Shown: piece after piece, positions 1-6,979 of the stretch | Numbering within the stretch: position 1 is the stretch's first letter | Layout of the letters: each line of letters begins with the position of its first letter | Made by a program: the position numbers and the translations under genes | DNA from: Caryophanales bacterium | GTDB taxonomy: Bacteria; Bacillota_I; Bacilli_A; RFN20; CAG-288 | NCBI GenBank assembly: GCA_021621525.1 | Contig: JAJVUU010000022.1 | Location: forward strand, 1 to 28,601 | Reading direction: 5' to 3' | DNA: 28,601 bases | Notes under the pieces: model-generated | What the model saw: the letters and a program-made list of their open reading frames with translations, nothing else | What the model was told of the DNA's origin: nothing | Database searches by the model: none

Positions 1-767
1 ATGCAGATATATTTTCAAATGTCTTTTTTATGGATAATTCCACTGAAAAAAACGATTTTCTCGTCGAAGAACTCAAAAAGAATCCGAAGAATCACATCAT
101 CGACTTACATGGCAACCAAGGCATAGCCTTCGCCTTGAAAAAGGGAATGGAAATATCCATCAAAGATTCTGCCGATTATGTCCTCACCATGGACCAAGAC
201 TCTATTTTTCCCATTGATCGATACTCCGAAATCATGGCCGTATTGACAAAGAATCCCCATTATGGAATCATCGGTCTCAATTTCAATTCCAACAACAAAG
301 GTCTCATTGTCGAAGATACCGATTGGTGGTTGACAAGCGGTAATTTCATCAATGTTTCCCTTTATCAGAAAATAGATAAAGGATTTGATGAACGTCTTTT
401 CATCGATGCTGTCGATCAGGATATCTGTCATTCATTCCATAAGAAAGGCTATCGCATAGGTTTTATTCCGGGCATATCTATCATCCATGAAATCGGGCAA
501 CCTAAAGAATTCAAGATATTGGGTAAGATTTTTCATACTTTGAACTATAATCCAATTCGCTATTATTACATTTTCAGAAACAACTACTACCTTTATTATC
601 ACAAAGACCGTCAATTCTTCAAATCAGGTCTGCACTTTGCCAAATATAATATGTTCTTTAAAATTCTTTTACTTGAAAAAAACAAGATTCCCAAGCTAAA
701 AGCATGTCGTCTTGGAAAAAAAGACGGAAAAAGAGGAACATTAGGCCCCTGTCCGCACAAACTCTAA
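1..767 (+). CDS. Family 2 glycosyltransferase (rhamnosyltransferase-like), 5'-truncated by window edge
   Basis: This is the C-terminal part of a GT-A fold family 2 glycosyltransferase, which would transfer a sugar from a nucleotide donor (dTDP-rhamnose is likely by family) to a growing surface polysaccharide at the cytoplasmic membrane. The reading frame is open from base 3, and residues before the first ATG (base 30) read like the family's strand before DNSS (here VFFMDNST). The gene therefore almost certainly starts before the window, and the ATG at 30 is internal. Visible motifs are a GNQGIAFALKKG nucleotide-contact stretch, the metal-binding TMDQDS signature and a later SGNFINVSLYQKIDKGFDE acceptor-loop segment. 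The tail LGKKDGKRGTLG matches the usual C-terminus of rhamnosyltransferases. It converges with the polymerase gene, overlapping it by 4 bases. Donor specificity cannot be read from the sequence. Confidence 0.85.
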   Translation, partial: ADIFSNVFFMDNSTEKNDFLVEELKKNPKNHIIDLHGNQGIAFALKKGMEISIKDSADYVLTMDQDSIFPIDRYSEIMAVLTKNPHYGIIGLNFNSNNKGLIVEDTDWWLTSGNFINVSLYQKIDKGFDERLFIDAVDQDICHSFHKKGYRIGFIPGISIIHEIGQPKEFKILGKIFHTLNYNPIRYYYIFRNNYYLYYHKDRQFFKSGLHFAKYNMFFKILLLEKNKIPKLKACRLGKKDGKRGTLGPCPHKL

Positions 768-2026
768 TCATCAATTGTTTCCAACACCCTGAACCTGAAA
801 ATCAAAGCAAGCTTCTGAACCATGTCAGGATCAATGCTTTGCTTATCAAAGAACATCCACATAGCAATAAAAAAGATATAAAAAGAAGAACCTGAAACAG
901 ATATCGTATTATCAAAAAACGTCATCAAGGCAATGACCGTAAGGCTGGAAGACATCGCGATGAATTCCTTGAAATGATTCTTTGTAGCAAAAGCAAAAAA
1001 GAAGATAACGATACAAAGTTCAAAATAAGACAGGAACATTCCGACATATCCACCATATTTATAGCCACCGGCAAACATGGAAGATACAATCAGATTAGGA
1101 ATAGGAAGCACCAATTCAGAATTATATTGTGGCCATACCCTTTTGCTCAGGAAATCCGGTAGCAGTTGACAGACCAATCCAACGAAGGATTTCTCTGTTG
1201 GCACATTTTGAATATTATATAGAAGATTTCCAAGCGGAGTATCGATATAGACCAATCCCCAGGAAAAGCTGCTTAAGAATTCATATTCCGGTCGAATCTG
1301 CGCAATCTTTATAATCTCGCTGGAATCGTTCCAAGCTGAGTTCATACGGATATTCCCCAATGCATTAAATCCCAACAATCCAACCACTGCAGCAAAAAGA
1401 AAGAAAATAACAAGTTTGACTGACATCTTCATTGTACTTAGCCATACGAAGAAGGTAATCAAAGCACATGTTATCAAGCCACCTCTGGAATACGTCAAAA
1501 GGAAACGAAACCATACAAAGAAGAGAATGACCAAATTGCCGAATCTATCTTCTTTTTTTCCATAGACAAGCTTAACTGAAGTAACAGCATCGTAAGCGAA
1601 GAAAAAACTGCTTATGGCAAATGAAAGGGTGGGAATTCCAAAATCCTTATAAGAAGACATGTCGTTTCGAATATTCAAAAGTGGAATTTGGCCAGAGTAG
1701 AGGCATTCAAGGGAAGTAGCCAACAGCAAAAGGATGATGAGCCAATAACTCGGGGATGAATTTTCAAAAAAAACAAATTTTCGATTTTTAAGGAATTTCC
1801 TATCATAGACGACAGCTAAGATGATGGAACAGACTACTATGATTGCAAGAAACAGCCCTGTTTTCAAATCCATTCCAGGATAGACCATCGTAAGATTCAT
1901 CAAATGAACCAAAGGGACGATAATCCAAATTATAGAAAAGACAAAAAAAGGATTCAAAATGATCCTGAGGCGCATTTGTCTTGATGAATCAAATTCAATA
2001 ATTTTTCCGTATTCCGTATTATTCAT
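764..2026 (-). CDS. Wzy-like oligosaccharide repeat-unit polymerase (membrane protein)
   Basis: A 420-residue, very hydrophobic protein with about ten or more predicted membrane spans, beginning around residue 25 (FFVFSIIWIIVPLVHL). It carries the SRGGL motif typical of O-antigen/capsule polymerases, in a short loop just before a long span. The expected role is polymerising lipid-linked repeat units on the outer face of the membrane. The gene starts 6 bases after the flippase stop. Its ribosome binding site, GAGGGTGA, lies across the last codons and stop of the flippase gene, so the two are translationally coupled. Wzy proteins diverge strongly, so the assignment rests on topology, the SRGG motif and the Wzx neighbour rather than on catalytic residues. 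The DNA is AT-rich compared with the pyr operon, as is common for exchanged polysaccharide loci. Confidence 0.75.
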   Translation of the reverse strand: MNNTEYGKIIEFDSSRQMRLRIILNPFFVFSIIWIIVPLVHLMNLTMVYPGMDLKTGLFLAIIVVCSIILAVVYDRKFLKNRKFVFFENSSPSYWLIILLLLATSLECLYSGQIPLLNIRNDMSSYKDFGIPTLSFAISSFFFAYDAVTSVKLVYGKKEDRFGNLVILFFVWFRFLLTYSRGGLITCALITFFVWLSTMKMSVKLVIFFLFAAVVGLLGFNALGNIRMNSAWNDSSEIIKIAQIRPEYEFLSSFSWGLVYIDTPLGNLLYNIQNVPTEKSFVGLVCQLLPDFLSKRVWPQYNSELVLPIPNLIVSSMFAGGYKYGGYVGMFLSYFELCIVIFFFAFATKNHFKEFIAMSSSLTVIALMTFFDNTISVSGSSFYIFFIAMWMFFDKQSIDPDMVQKLALIFRFRVLETIDD

Positions 2027-2032
2027 AAAAAA

Positions 2033-3532
2033 TCACCCTCTTTTATGAAGAAGCCTTACAATCGTTTGCTTTATTCTATTGAAATAAAAGGAAACAGTCT
2101 CCTCATGGAAAAGCAGCAAGAAAGCAAAATAAACAATGGTCCCGACAAGAATCATGAAAATTGCGACAACCATGTTCGAGAAGCGATTGCGAATAATCGA
2201 GGATACAAAATAACATCCAATCAACATCAAAAGCCCGGCATCGATGCTCCTCACAAACGAATCAAGAGGGAATGCATGGCTGATATTTTTCTTGGAAAAA
2301 ACAACAAACAATAAGCAAAGAACAATTTCGGTCATCGAATAAGCGATACAACAACCCATCACCGAAAAGAAGCGAATCAAAATCGATGAAAGAAGCAAAT
2401 TTAAAAGCAACCCTGACAAATAAAGCAAGTTTCTTGTCCATAGTTTTCCACTAGGCACAAAATAAATAGCACCTAAAAGAGCTGTAAGAGGAGAGAAGAC
2501 AAGCCTAGGAAGAAGGGCATAGACATACGGAACGCTTGCCTGATATTCTCCGCCGAAGAAACCTACCGTAAAATATGGATTGACCAAAGCCAGTCCGATG
2601 CAGGCAGGAATCATGACAATCAGAAACAGACTCAGAGTCTGCTTTGTCTTATGCTCTATTTCCACTTTATCACCAATGGCATAAAGATATGACATTCTTG
2701 ACATCATGATAGCATCCAATGAATTGATCATCGCAATCACAAGCGTAATCAACTTGTCAGCCTGCTCATAATAGCCGCTTTGGAATGAGTCCTGAACAAT
2801 ACTCCCTATCAAAGTCTTGGAAATGATGGGAAGGATGGTGACAACCCCCGTAGGTATGAAATATATAAAGGCATTCCTTATATGAGTCAGGATATGTGGG
2901 TTCCTAAATTGCGGTTTATCCAAAAATCGATGGATTCCGACAAAGGAGAGAACACCAAGAAGCGCATTGGATCCTCCCATCACAGCAATATAAGATACAT
3001 AGTCATCCGCTTTCTTCACAAGCAGGAAAATCAGAACCATATTCAGTAGTCGAACGACGAAATTTCTAAGACAAAGAGGACCGAATTCTTCCAATCCCTG
3101 AAACAAAAAAGTAGCATCAAATCCATTGACCAGGATATTCATTCCCAAAAGAAGGAAAACAATCTTGGTATTAAGAGGATAATGTTCACTTTCAAATACA
3201 CCGATCATGATCAAAACGACATAAGCAACGCAAACCAAAAGCGTCAAAGTCAATTTTGCCATGCATAATTCAAAGAATGTCTGAGAATAATTCCTTCGAT
3301 CATCCCTTTGTTTAGCCAAAGCAGAGGTCCCATAATCCAAAAAGCCAAATGCGGCAACCAAGGAGAAATATGTGACCAAGGACAGGGCATATGAATAGGA
3401 TCCGACCCCTTCCGGAAGAAGCACTCTGGATACATACGGTGACGTAATAAAAGGAACAATCAGAACAAATATCTGATATGCACAATTGAAAAGAACATTC
3501 AGTTTAAGATTTTTTGTTTTCAGTTTATTCAT
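2033..3532 (-). CDS. Wzx-type oligosaccharide flippase (polysaccharide transporter family)
   Basis: A 499-residue multi-spanning protein of the MATE-like polysaccharide exporter superfamily. It would flip undecaprenyl-linked oligosaccharide repeat units across the cytoplasmic membrane. The N-terminus has the family's hallmark pattern: NVLFNCAYQIFVLIVPFITSPYVSR, then LLPEGVGSYSYALSL and a DYGTS turn. Twelve to fourteen hydrophobic segments follow, ending in a short basic tail. The length is normal for Wzx. The start is the first in-frame ATG; the Shine-Dalgarno is weak (only AAAAG). A good promoter (TTGAAA, 17 bases, TAAAAT on the minus strand) lies just upstream and would give a very short leader. 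It is the first gene of a Wzx-Wzy pair and is transcribed divergently from pyrB. The transported glycan is unknown. Confidence 0.88.
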   Translation of the reverse strand: MNKLKTKNLKLNVLFNCAYQIFVLIVPFITSPYVSRVLLPEGVGSYSYALSLVTYFSLVAAFGFLDYGTSALAKQRDDRRNYSQTFFELCMAKLTLTLLVCVAYVVLIMIGVFESEHYPLNTKIVFLLLGMNILVNGFDATFLFQGLEEFGPLCLRNFVVRLLNMVLIFLLVKKADDYVSYIAVMGGSNALLGVLSFVGIHRFLDKPQFRNPHILTHIRNAFIYFIPTGVVTILPIISKTLIGSIVQDSFQSGYYEQADKLITLVIAMINSLDAIMMSRMSYLYAIGDKVEIEHKTKQTLSLFLIVMIPACIGLALVNPYFTVGFFGGEYQASVPYVYALLPRLVFSPLTALLGAIYFVPSGKLWTRNLLYLSGLLLNLLLSSILIRFFSVMGCCIAYSMTEIVLCLLFVVFSKKNISHAFPLDSFVRSIDAGLLMLIGCYFVSSIIRNRFSNMVVAIFMILVGTIVYFAFLLLFHEETVSFYFNRIKQTIVRLLHKRG

Positions 3533-3554
3533 CTTTTATATTATATAGGTACAA

Positions 3555-3583
3555 ATTTTAATAAAGACAGTATATAATTTCAA
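3555..3583 (-). promoter_or_regulatory. Promoter of the flippase-polymerase operon
   Basis: On the minus strand a -35 box TTGAAA (3578-3583) is followed after 17 bases by a -10 box TAAAAT (3555-3560). Initiation would fall near 3548, leaving a leader of about 16 bases before the flippase ATG at 3532. This is sigma-A-like by inspection only. Confidence 0.6.
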
Positions 3584-3628
3584 TGTTTTTCATGCCGAAT
3601 CATTCCCAAAGCGTTTTCCTTGTGTCAT

Positions 3629-3658
3629 AATTTCGTAATAAATTTCGTAATAAATTTC
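3629..3658 (+). repeat. 12-base tandem direct repeat, two and a half copies
   Basis: The unit AATTTCGTAATA occurs at 3629-3640 and 3641-3652, followed by a partial third copy, AATTTC. It sits between the divergent flippase and pyrB promoters, upstream of both -35 boxes. The exact 12-base period is a little over one helical turn. It could be an operator or simply slippage; nothing in the sequence decides this. Confidence 0.75.
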
Positions 3659-3678
3659 CACCTTTTCTTGTCAAGCCC

Positions 3679-3706
3679 TTGAAAAACAACAACAATCATG
3701 TAAAAA
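3679..3706 (+). promoter_or_regulatory. Likely pyr operon promoter and 5' leader start
   Basis: TTGAAA (3679-3684) is followed after 16 bases by TAAAAA (3701-3706), preceded by TG, an extended -10 like feature. A second possible -35, TTGTCA, lies at 3668-3673. Initiation near 3712-3713 would give a leader of about 90 bases whose first bases are GGGTTTTGC. I see no PyrR-binding hairpin and no terminator in this leader. A stretch at 3752-3761 is partly complementary to the pyrB ribosome binding site. Confidence 0.45.
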
Positions 3707-3801
3707 TAGATGGGTTTTGCAAATTTAGAGAAAGACATCACTTCATCATGCAATTCCTTCGTGTGCTGATAGATAGAATCAATCGAAAAGGAGAATTTTA
3801 C

Positions 3802-4674
3802 ATGACTGATTTATTCAATTTGAAGAAGCTTAAAACAGAAGAAATCGTCGATATTCTCAATTATTCCGAATCATTAAAACATGGGTTGCCTGTTTCTTAT
3901 CCAGATAAGAAATTTGCAACCCTTTTTTTTGAGAATTCGACAAGGACACAGAATTCTTTTGTCATGGCGATGCTGAAGCTCGGCATCAAGGTCGATCAGA
4001 TCAATGTTTCGACAAGCTCCGTCAACAAAGGGGAGACCCTGTATGATACCGTCCGCACATTGGAGGCCATCGGCTTTGACGGTGTCGTCATCCGCCATCC
4101 TGACAATGAATACTATCATCAGCTTGAAGGCATCAAGATGCCTATCTTCAACGCCGGTGACGGAAGCGGAAGCCATCCGACACAGTCCCTTCTCGACCTT
4201 CTTACCATCAAAGAGGAATTCCATGACTTCAAAGGCCTGAAATGCTGCATCGTCGGAGACATCGTCCATTCCAGAGTTGCCCATACCGACGCTGAAATCA
4301 TGAAAAGACTTGGCATGGAAGTCTTCATTGCCGGTCCTGAATCCTTCCTTGATGACACGGCTCCTGTCATCAACCTGGAAGAAGCCATAAAGACATGTGA
4401 TGTCATCATGCTTCTACGCGTCCAGTTCGAACGACATGCCACCTTAGGTATGTCCAAGGAAGAATATCATCAAAGATATGGACTTGACATGGAGAAGGTC
4501 AACCGCATGAAGAAGAATGCCATCATCATGCATCCAGCTCCCGTCAATCGCGGAATCGAAATCGCCGATGATGTCGTCGAATGCAAGAAATCCAGAATCT
4601 TCCCTCAGATGACAAATGGCGTCTATGTCAGAATGGCCGTCATCAGCATGGTCATGGATGGAAAACTGAAATGA
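3802..4674 (+). CDS. pyrB: Aspartate carbamoyltransferase catalytic subunit
   Basis: Condenses carbamoyl phosphate with L-aspartate to N-carbamoyl-L-aspartate, the committed step of pyrimidine synthesis in the cytosol. The carbamoyl-phosphate loop FFENSTRT is at residues 43-49, with a Gln where many homologs have the next Arg. SSVNKGETLYDT at 72-83, HPTQSLLDL at 125-133, HPAPVNRGIEI and QMTNGVYVRMAV near the C-terminus complete the signature. The start at 3802 is chosen because AAAAGGAG lies 8 bases upstream; an open frame extends back to 3679 but encodes nothing family-like. At 290 residues it is slightly shorter than the usual 300-310. It is first in the pyr operon and overlaps pyrC by ATGA. 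No pyrI regulatory chain is present, as expected for Gram-positive trimeric enzymes. Confidence 0.97.
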   Translation: MTDLFNLKKLKTEEIVDILNYSESLKHGLPVSYPDKKFATLFFENSTRTQNSFVMAMLKLGIKVDQINVSTSSVNKGETLYDTVRTLEAIGFDGVVIRHPDNEYYHQLEGIKMPIFNAGDGSGSHPTQSLLDLLTIKEEFHDFKGLKCCIVGDIVHSRVAHTDAEIMKRLGMEVFIAGPESFLDDTAPVINLEEAIKTCDVIMLLRVQFERHATLGMSKEEYHQRYGLDMEKVNRMKKNAIIMHPAPVNRGIEIADDVVECKKSRIFPQMTNGVYVRMAVISMVMDGKLK

Positions 4675-5879
4675 TTCTTCTCAAAAACGCACGGATATCT
4701 TCCATCGATGGTTTGGTAAAAAAAGATATCCTGATTGAAGAAGGTAAGATTACCAAGATCGAAGATACGATCGACAAAGAAGGCATCGACTTGAAAGGTG
4801 CCTATGTTCTGCCAGGTCTTACGGACATCCACGTCCATTTCAGGGAACCCGGCTTTGAAAGGAAGGAAACCATCCGAACCGGAAGCATGGCTGCCGCCAA
4901 AGGGGGCTATACGACAGTCTTCCTGATGCCGAACCTGAATCCTGTGCCTGACAATCTCGAGCATCTCAAAGTCGAAGAAGACATCATCAGAAAAGATGCC
5001 ATCATCGAATGCATCCCTTACGGAAGCGTCACCGTCGGAGAAAAGAGCATGGAGGTTTCCGATATCGACAACCTCAGGACACACACAAGGTATTTTTCCG
5101 ATGACGGAGTCGGCTTTGCCGATTATGACGTGCTGGATGAAGCATTGAAGAAAATCAAGAAATATGATCTTTTCATCGCTTCCCATGCCGAAGACAGGAA
5201 GCTTCTCACAGCAAGGGAAGGCGAATACCTTGCCGTGAGAAGAGAGATTGAACACGCTGTCAGGATCGGCGTCAGATACCACTTCTGCCATATGTCGACA
5301 AAGGAGAGCTTCGATGCCATTCGCAAGGCACAGAAGCAAGGCTATCCCATCACATGCGAGGTCACGCCACATCATCTTTTCCTCAATGAAGATGACATCC
5401 ATGGAAATCCGAACTTCAAGATGAACCCTCCGCTTCGAACCAAAGAGGACCAGATGGAGACTTTGAAGGCTCTTCTTGATGGAACGGCAAGCGTCATCGC
5501 CACCGACCACGCTCCTCATACCATAGAAGAAAAAAGCAGGGAATATGCCAAATGTCCTAACGGCATCCTCGGTCTTGAGACAGCTGCTCCGCTTGTCTAC
5601 ACCAATCTTGTCAAGACAGGAAAGATCACCTTCCGTCAGATGGAAGACTTCCTAAGCAACAATCCTAGGAAACTCACCGGTCTTCCCCTGAATGAAATCA
5701 AAGTCGGAAATGTTGCCAACCTCGCCGTTCTTGACATCGATCATGAACATACCTATAGCGAAGATGAGATTCTCTCCAAAGGAAAGAATTCCCCCTTCAT
5801 CGGAAGCACGCTCTATGGTTTCAATATCATGACGATTTATCAAGGAAACATCGTATATAGAAAGGAAAGCCAGAAATGA
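4671..5879 (+). CDS. pyrC: Dihydroorotase, type I
   Basis: Cyclises N-carbamoyl-L-aspartate to dihydroorotate; a zinc amidohydrolase of the TIM-barrel superfamily. Visible metal and substrate residues are DIHVHFR (His54, His56, Arg58), SDDG (Asp145), SHAED (His172), YHFCHMSTKES (His207), KMNPPLRT (Asn252) and ATDHAPH (Asp279). At 402 residues it is shorter than Bacillus-type enzymes. The missing residues lie between His172 and His207, where only 35 residues separate two metal ligands that are usually about 50 apart. The start at 4671 overlaps the pyrB stop (ATGA), implying translational coupling; no strong ribosome binding site is needed or seen. The stop overlaps the carA start in the same way. 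All catalytic ligands are present, so it should be active. Confidence 0.96.
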   Translation: MILLKNARISSIDGLVKKDILIEEGKITKIEDTIDKEGIDLKGAYVLPGLTDIHVHFREPGFERKETIRTGSMAAAKGGYTTVFLMPNLNPVPDNLEHLKVEEDIIRKDAIIECIPYGSVTVGEKSMEVSDIDNLRTHTRYFSDDGVGFADYDVLDEALKKIKKYDLFIASHAEDRKLLTAREGEYLAVRREIEHAVRIGVRYHFCHMSTKESFDAIRKAQKQGYPITCEVTPHHLFLNEDDIHGNPNFKMNPPLRTKEDQMETLKALLDGTASVIATDHAPHTIEEKSREYAKCPNGILGLETAAPLVYTNLVKTGKITFRQMEDFLSNNPRKLTGLPLNEIKVGNVANLAVLDIDHEHTYSEDEILSKGKNSPFIGSTLYGFNIMTIYQGNIVYRKESQK

Positions 5880-6979
5880 AACGTAAACTAGTCTTGGAAA
5901 ACGGAAGGATTTTCCACGGAGAAGGCTTCGGGAGTCCGGACAGCAGGATTGCCGAAATCGTCTTCAACACATCCATGGTCGGATATCAGGAAATTCTTTC
6001 CGACCCTTCTTATTGTGACCAGATCGTCGTCATGACCTATCCGTTGATTGGAAACTACGGACTTGCCGATGAAGACTATGAGAGCAAATCCGTCTTCATG
6101 TCCGGCTTTGTCGTCAGGGAATATAACGATCTTCCATCCAACTTCCGCTACACCAAGACGCTGAGCGAAGTCATGGAAGAGCATCATGCGGCAGGTATCT
6201 CCGAAATCGACACGAGAGAACTCGTCCGCATCATCCGCGATTATGGTTCCATGAAGGCCATGATTGTCGATGAAGACATCCCCGACGAGGAGTGCTTCCG
6301 TCAGCTTAAGGAATACCAGTATCCTCATGACCAGGTCAGCCGGGTATCCTCCAAAAAGGTATGGTATTCCCGTTGCCCGGATCCCCTTTACAATGTCGTG
6401 GCCATCGACTGCGGATGCAAGCTCAACATCATCCGAAAACTCAACCAGAACAAGTGCAACGTCGTCGTCGTTCCTTTTGACACATCCGTCGAAGACATCC
6501 TCAGATATAAGCCAGACGGACTCTTCATCTCCAATGGACCGGGAGACCCGGAAGATGTCACCTGTGTCATCCATGACATCCAGGAACTGAAAGGAAGGCT
6601 TCCCATCCTTGGCATATGCCTTGGCCATCAGATGATCGGACTTGCCTACAATGCCAGGACCTACAAGATGAAATTTGGTCATCGTGGGGCCAACCATCCG
6701 GTCAAGGACATCACCACCGGAAAGATTGAAATCACATCCCAGAACCATTCCTACTCCATCGACAAGGATTCCTTGGAAGGAACGGGGCTGGAACTGACCC
6801 ACATCAATATCCTCGACAACGAAGTCGAGGGTGTCCAGGACAGAATAAACCGTGTCATCGGTACCCAGTACCATCCGGAATCTGCAGCCGGTCCAGAAGA
6901 TTCAGGCTATATCTTCAAGAGATTCCTAGACAACATGAAAGCCTTCAGGGAGGAAAAACAGAATGCCGAAAAGAACTGA
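5876..6979 (+). CDS. carA: Carbamoyl-phosphate synthase small subunit (glutaminase)
   Basis: Hydrolyses glutamine and channels ammonia to CarB. The 367-residue protein has an N-terminal CPSase small-chain domain (about 1-150) with IVFNTSMVGYQEILSDPSY, and a class I glutamine amidotransferase domain (about 172-355). ISNGPGDP is at 219-226. The nucleophile Cys248 is in GICLGHQ, and the His333/Glu335 pair is in QYHPES. Length is typical. The start overlaps the pyrC stop by ATGA, and the 3' end overlaps carB by 17 bases. Its place within the pyr operon suggests it serves pyrimidine synthesis, though it may also feed arginine synthesis; gene symbols pyrAA and carA are both used for this protein. 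Confidence 0.97.
   Translation: MKRKLVLENGRIFHGEGFGSPDSRIAEIVFNTSMVGYQEILSDPSYCDQIVVMTYPLIGNYGLADEDYESKSVFMSGFVVREYNDLPSNFRYTKTLSEVMEEHHAAGISEIDTRELVRIIRDYGSMKAMIVDEDIPDEECFRQLKEYQYPHDQVSRVSSKKVWYSRCPDPLYNVVAIDCGCKLNIIRKLNQNKCNVVVVPFDTSVEDILRYKPDGLFISNGPGDPEDVTCVIHDIQELKGRLPILGICLGHQMIGLAYNARTYKMKFGHRGANHPVKDITTGKIEITSQNHSYSIDKDSLEGTGLELTHINILDNEVEGVQDRINRVIGTQYHPESAAGPEDSGYIFKRFLDNMKAFREEKQNAEKN

Noticed and set aside
3679..3801. N-terminal extension of aspartate carbamoyltransferase
   Set aside because: The frame is open back to 3679, but the extra residues match nothing in the family. A strong AAAAGGAG sits 8 bases before the ATG at 3802, and the likely promoter overlaps the extension.
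3707..3801. PyrR-binding loop or transcription attenuator before pyrB
   Set aside because: No sequence close to the PyrR-binding consensus and no hairpin followed by a U-run is present in the leader.
4623..5519. 298-codon open frame antisense to pyrC
   Set aside because: It mirrors the codon bias of pyrC, has no convincing ribosome binding site, and its translation shows no domain. Similar antisense frames occur under carA, carB and pyrF and are treated as shadows.
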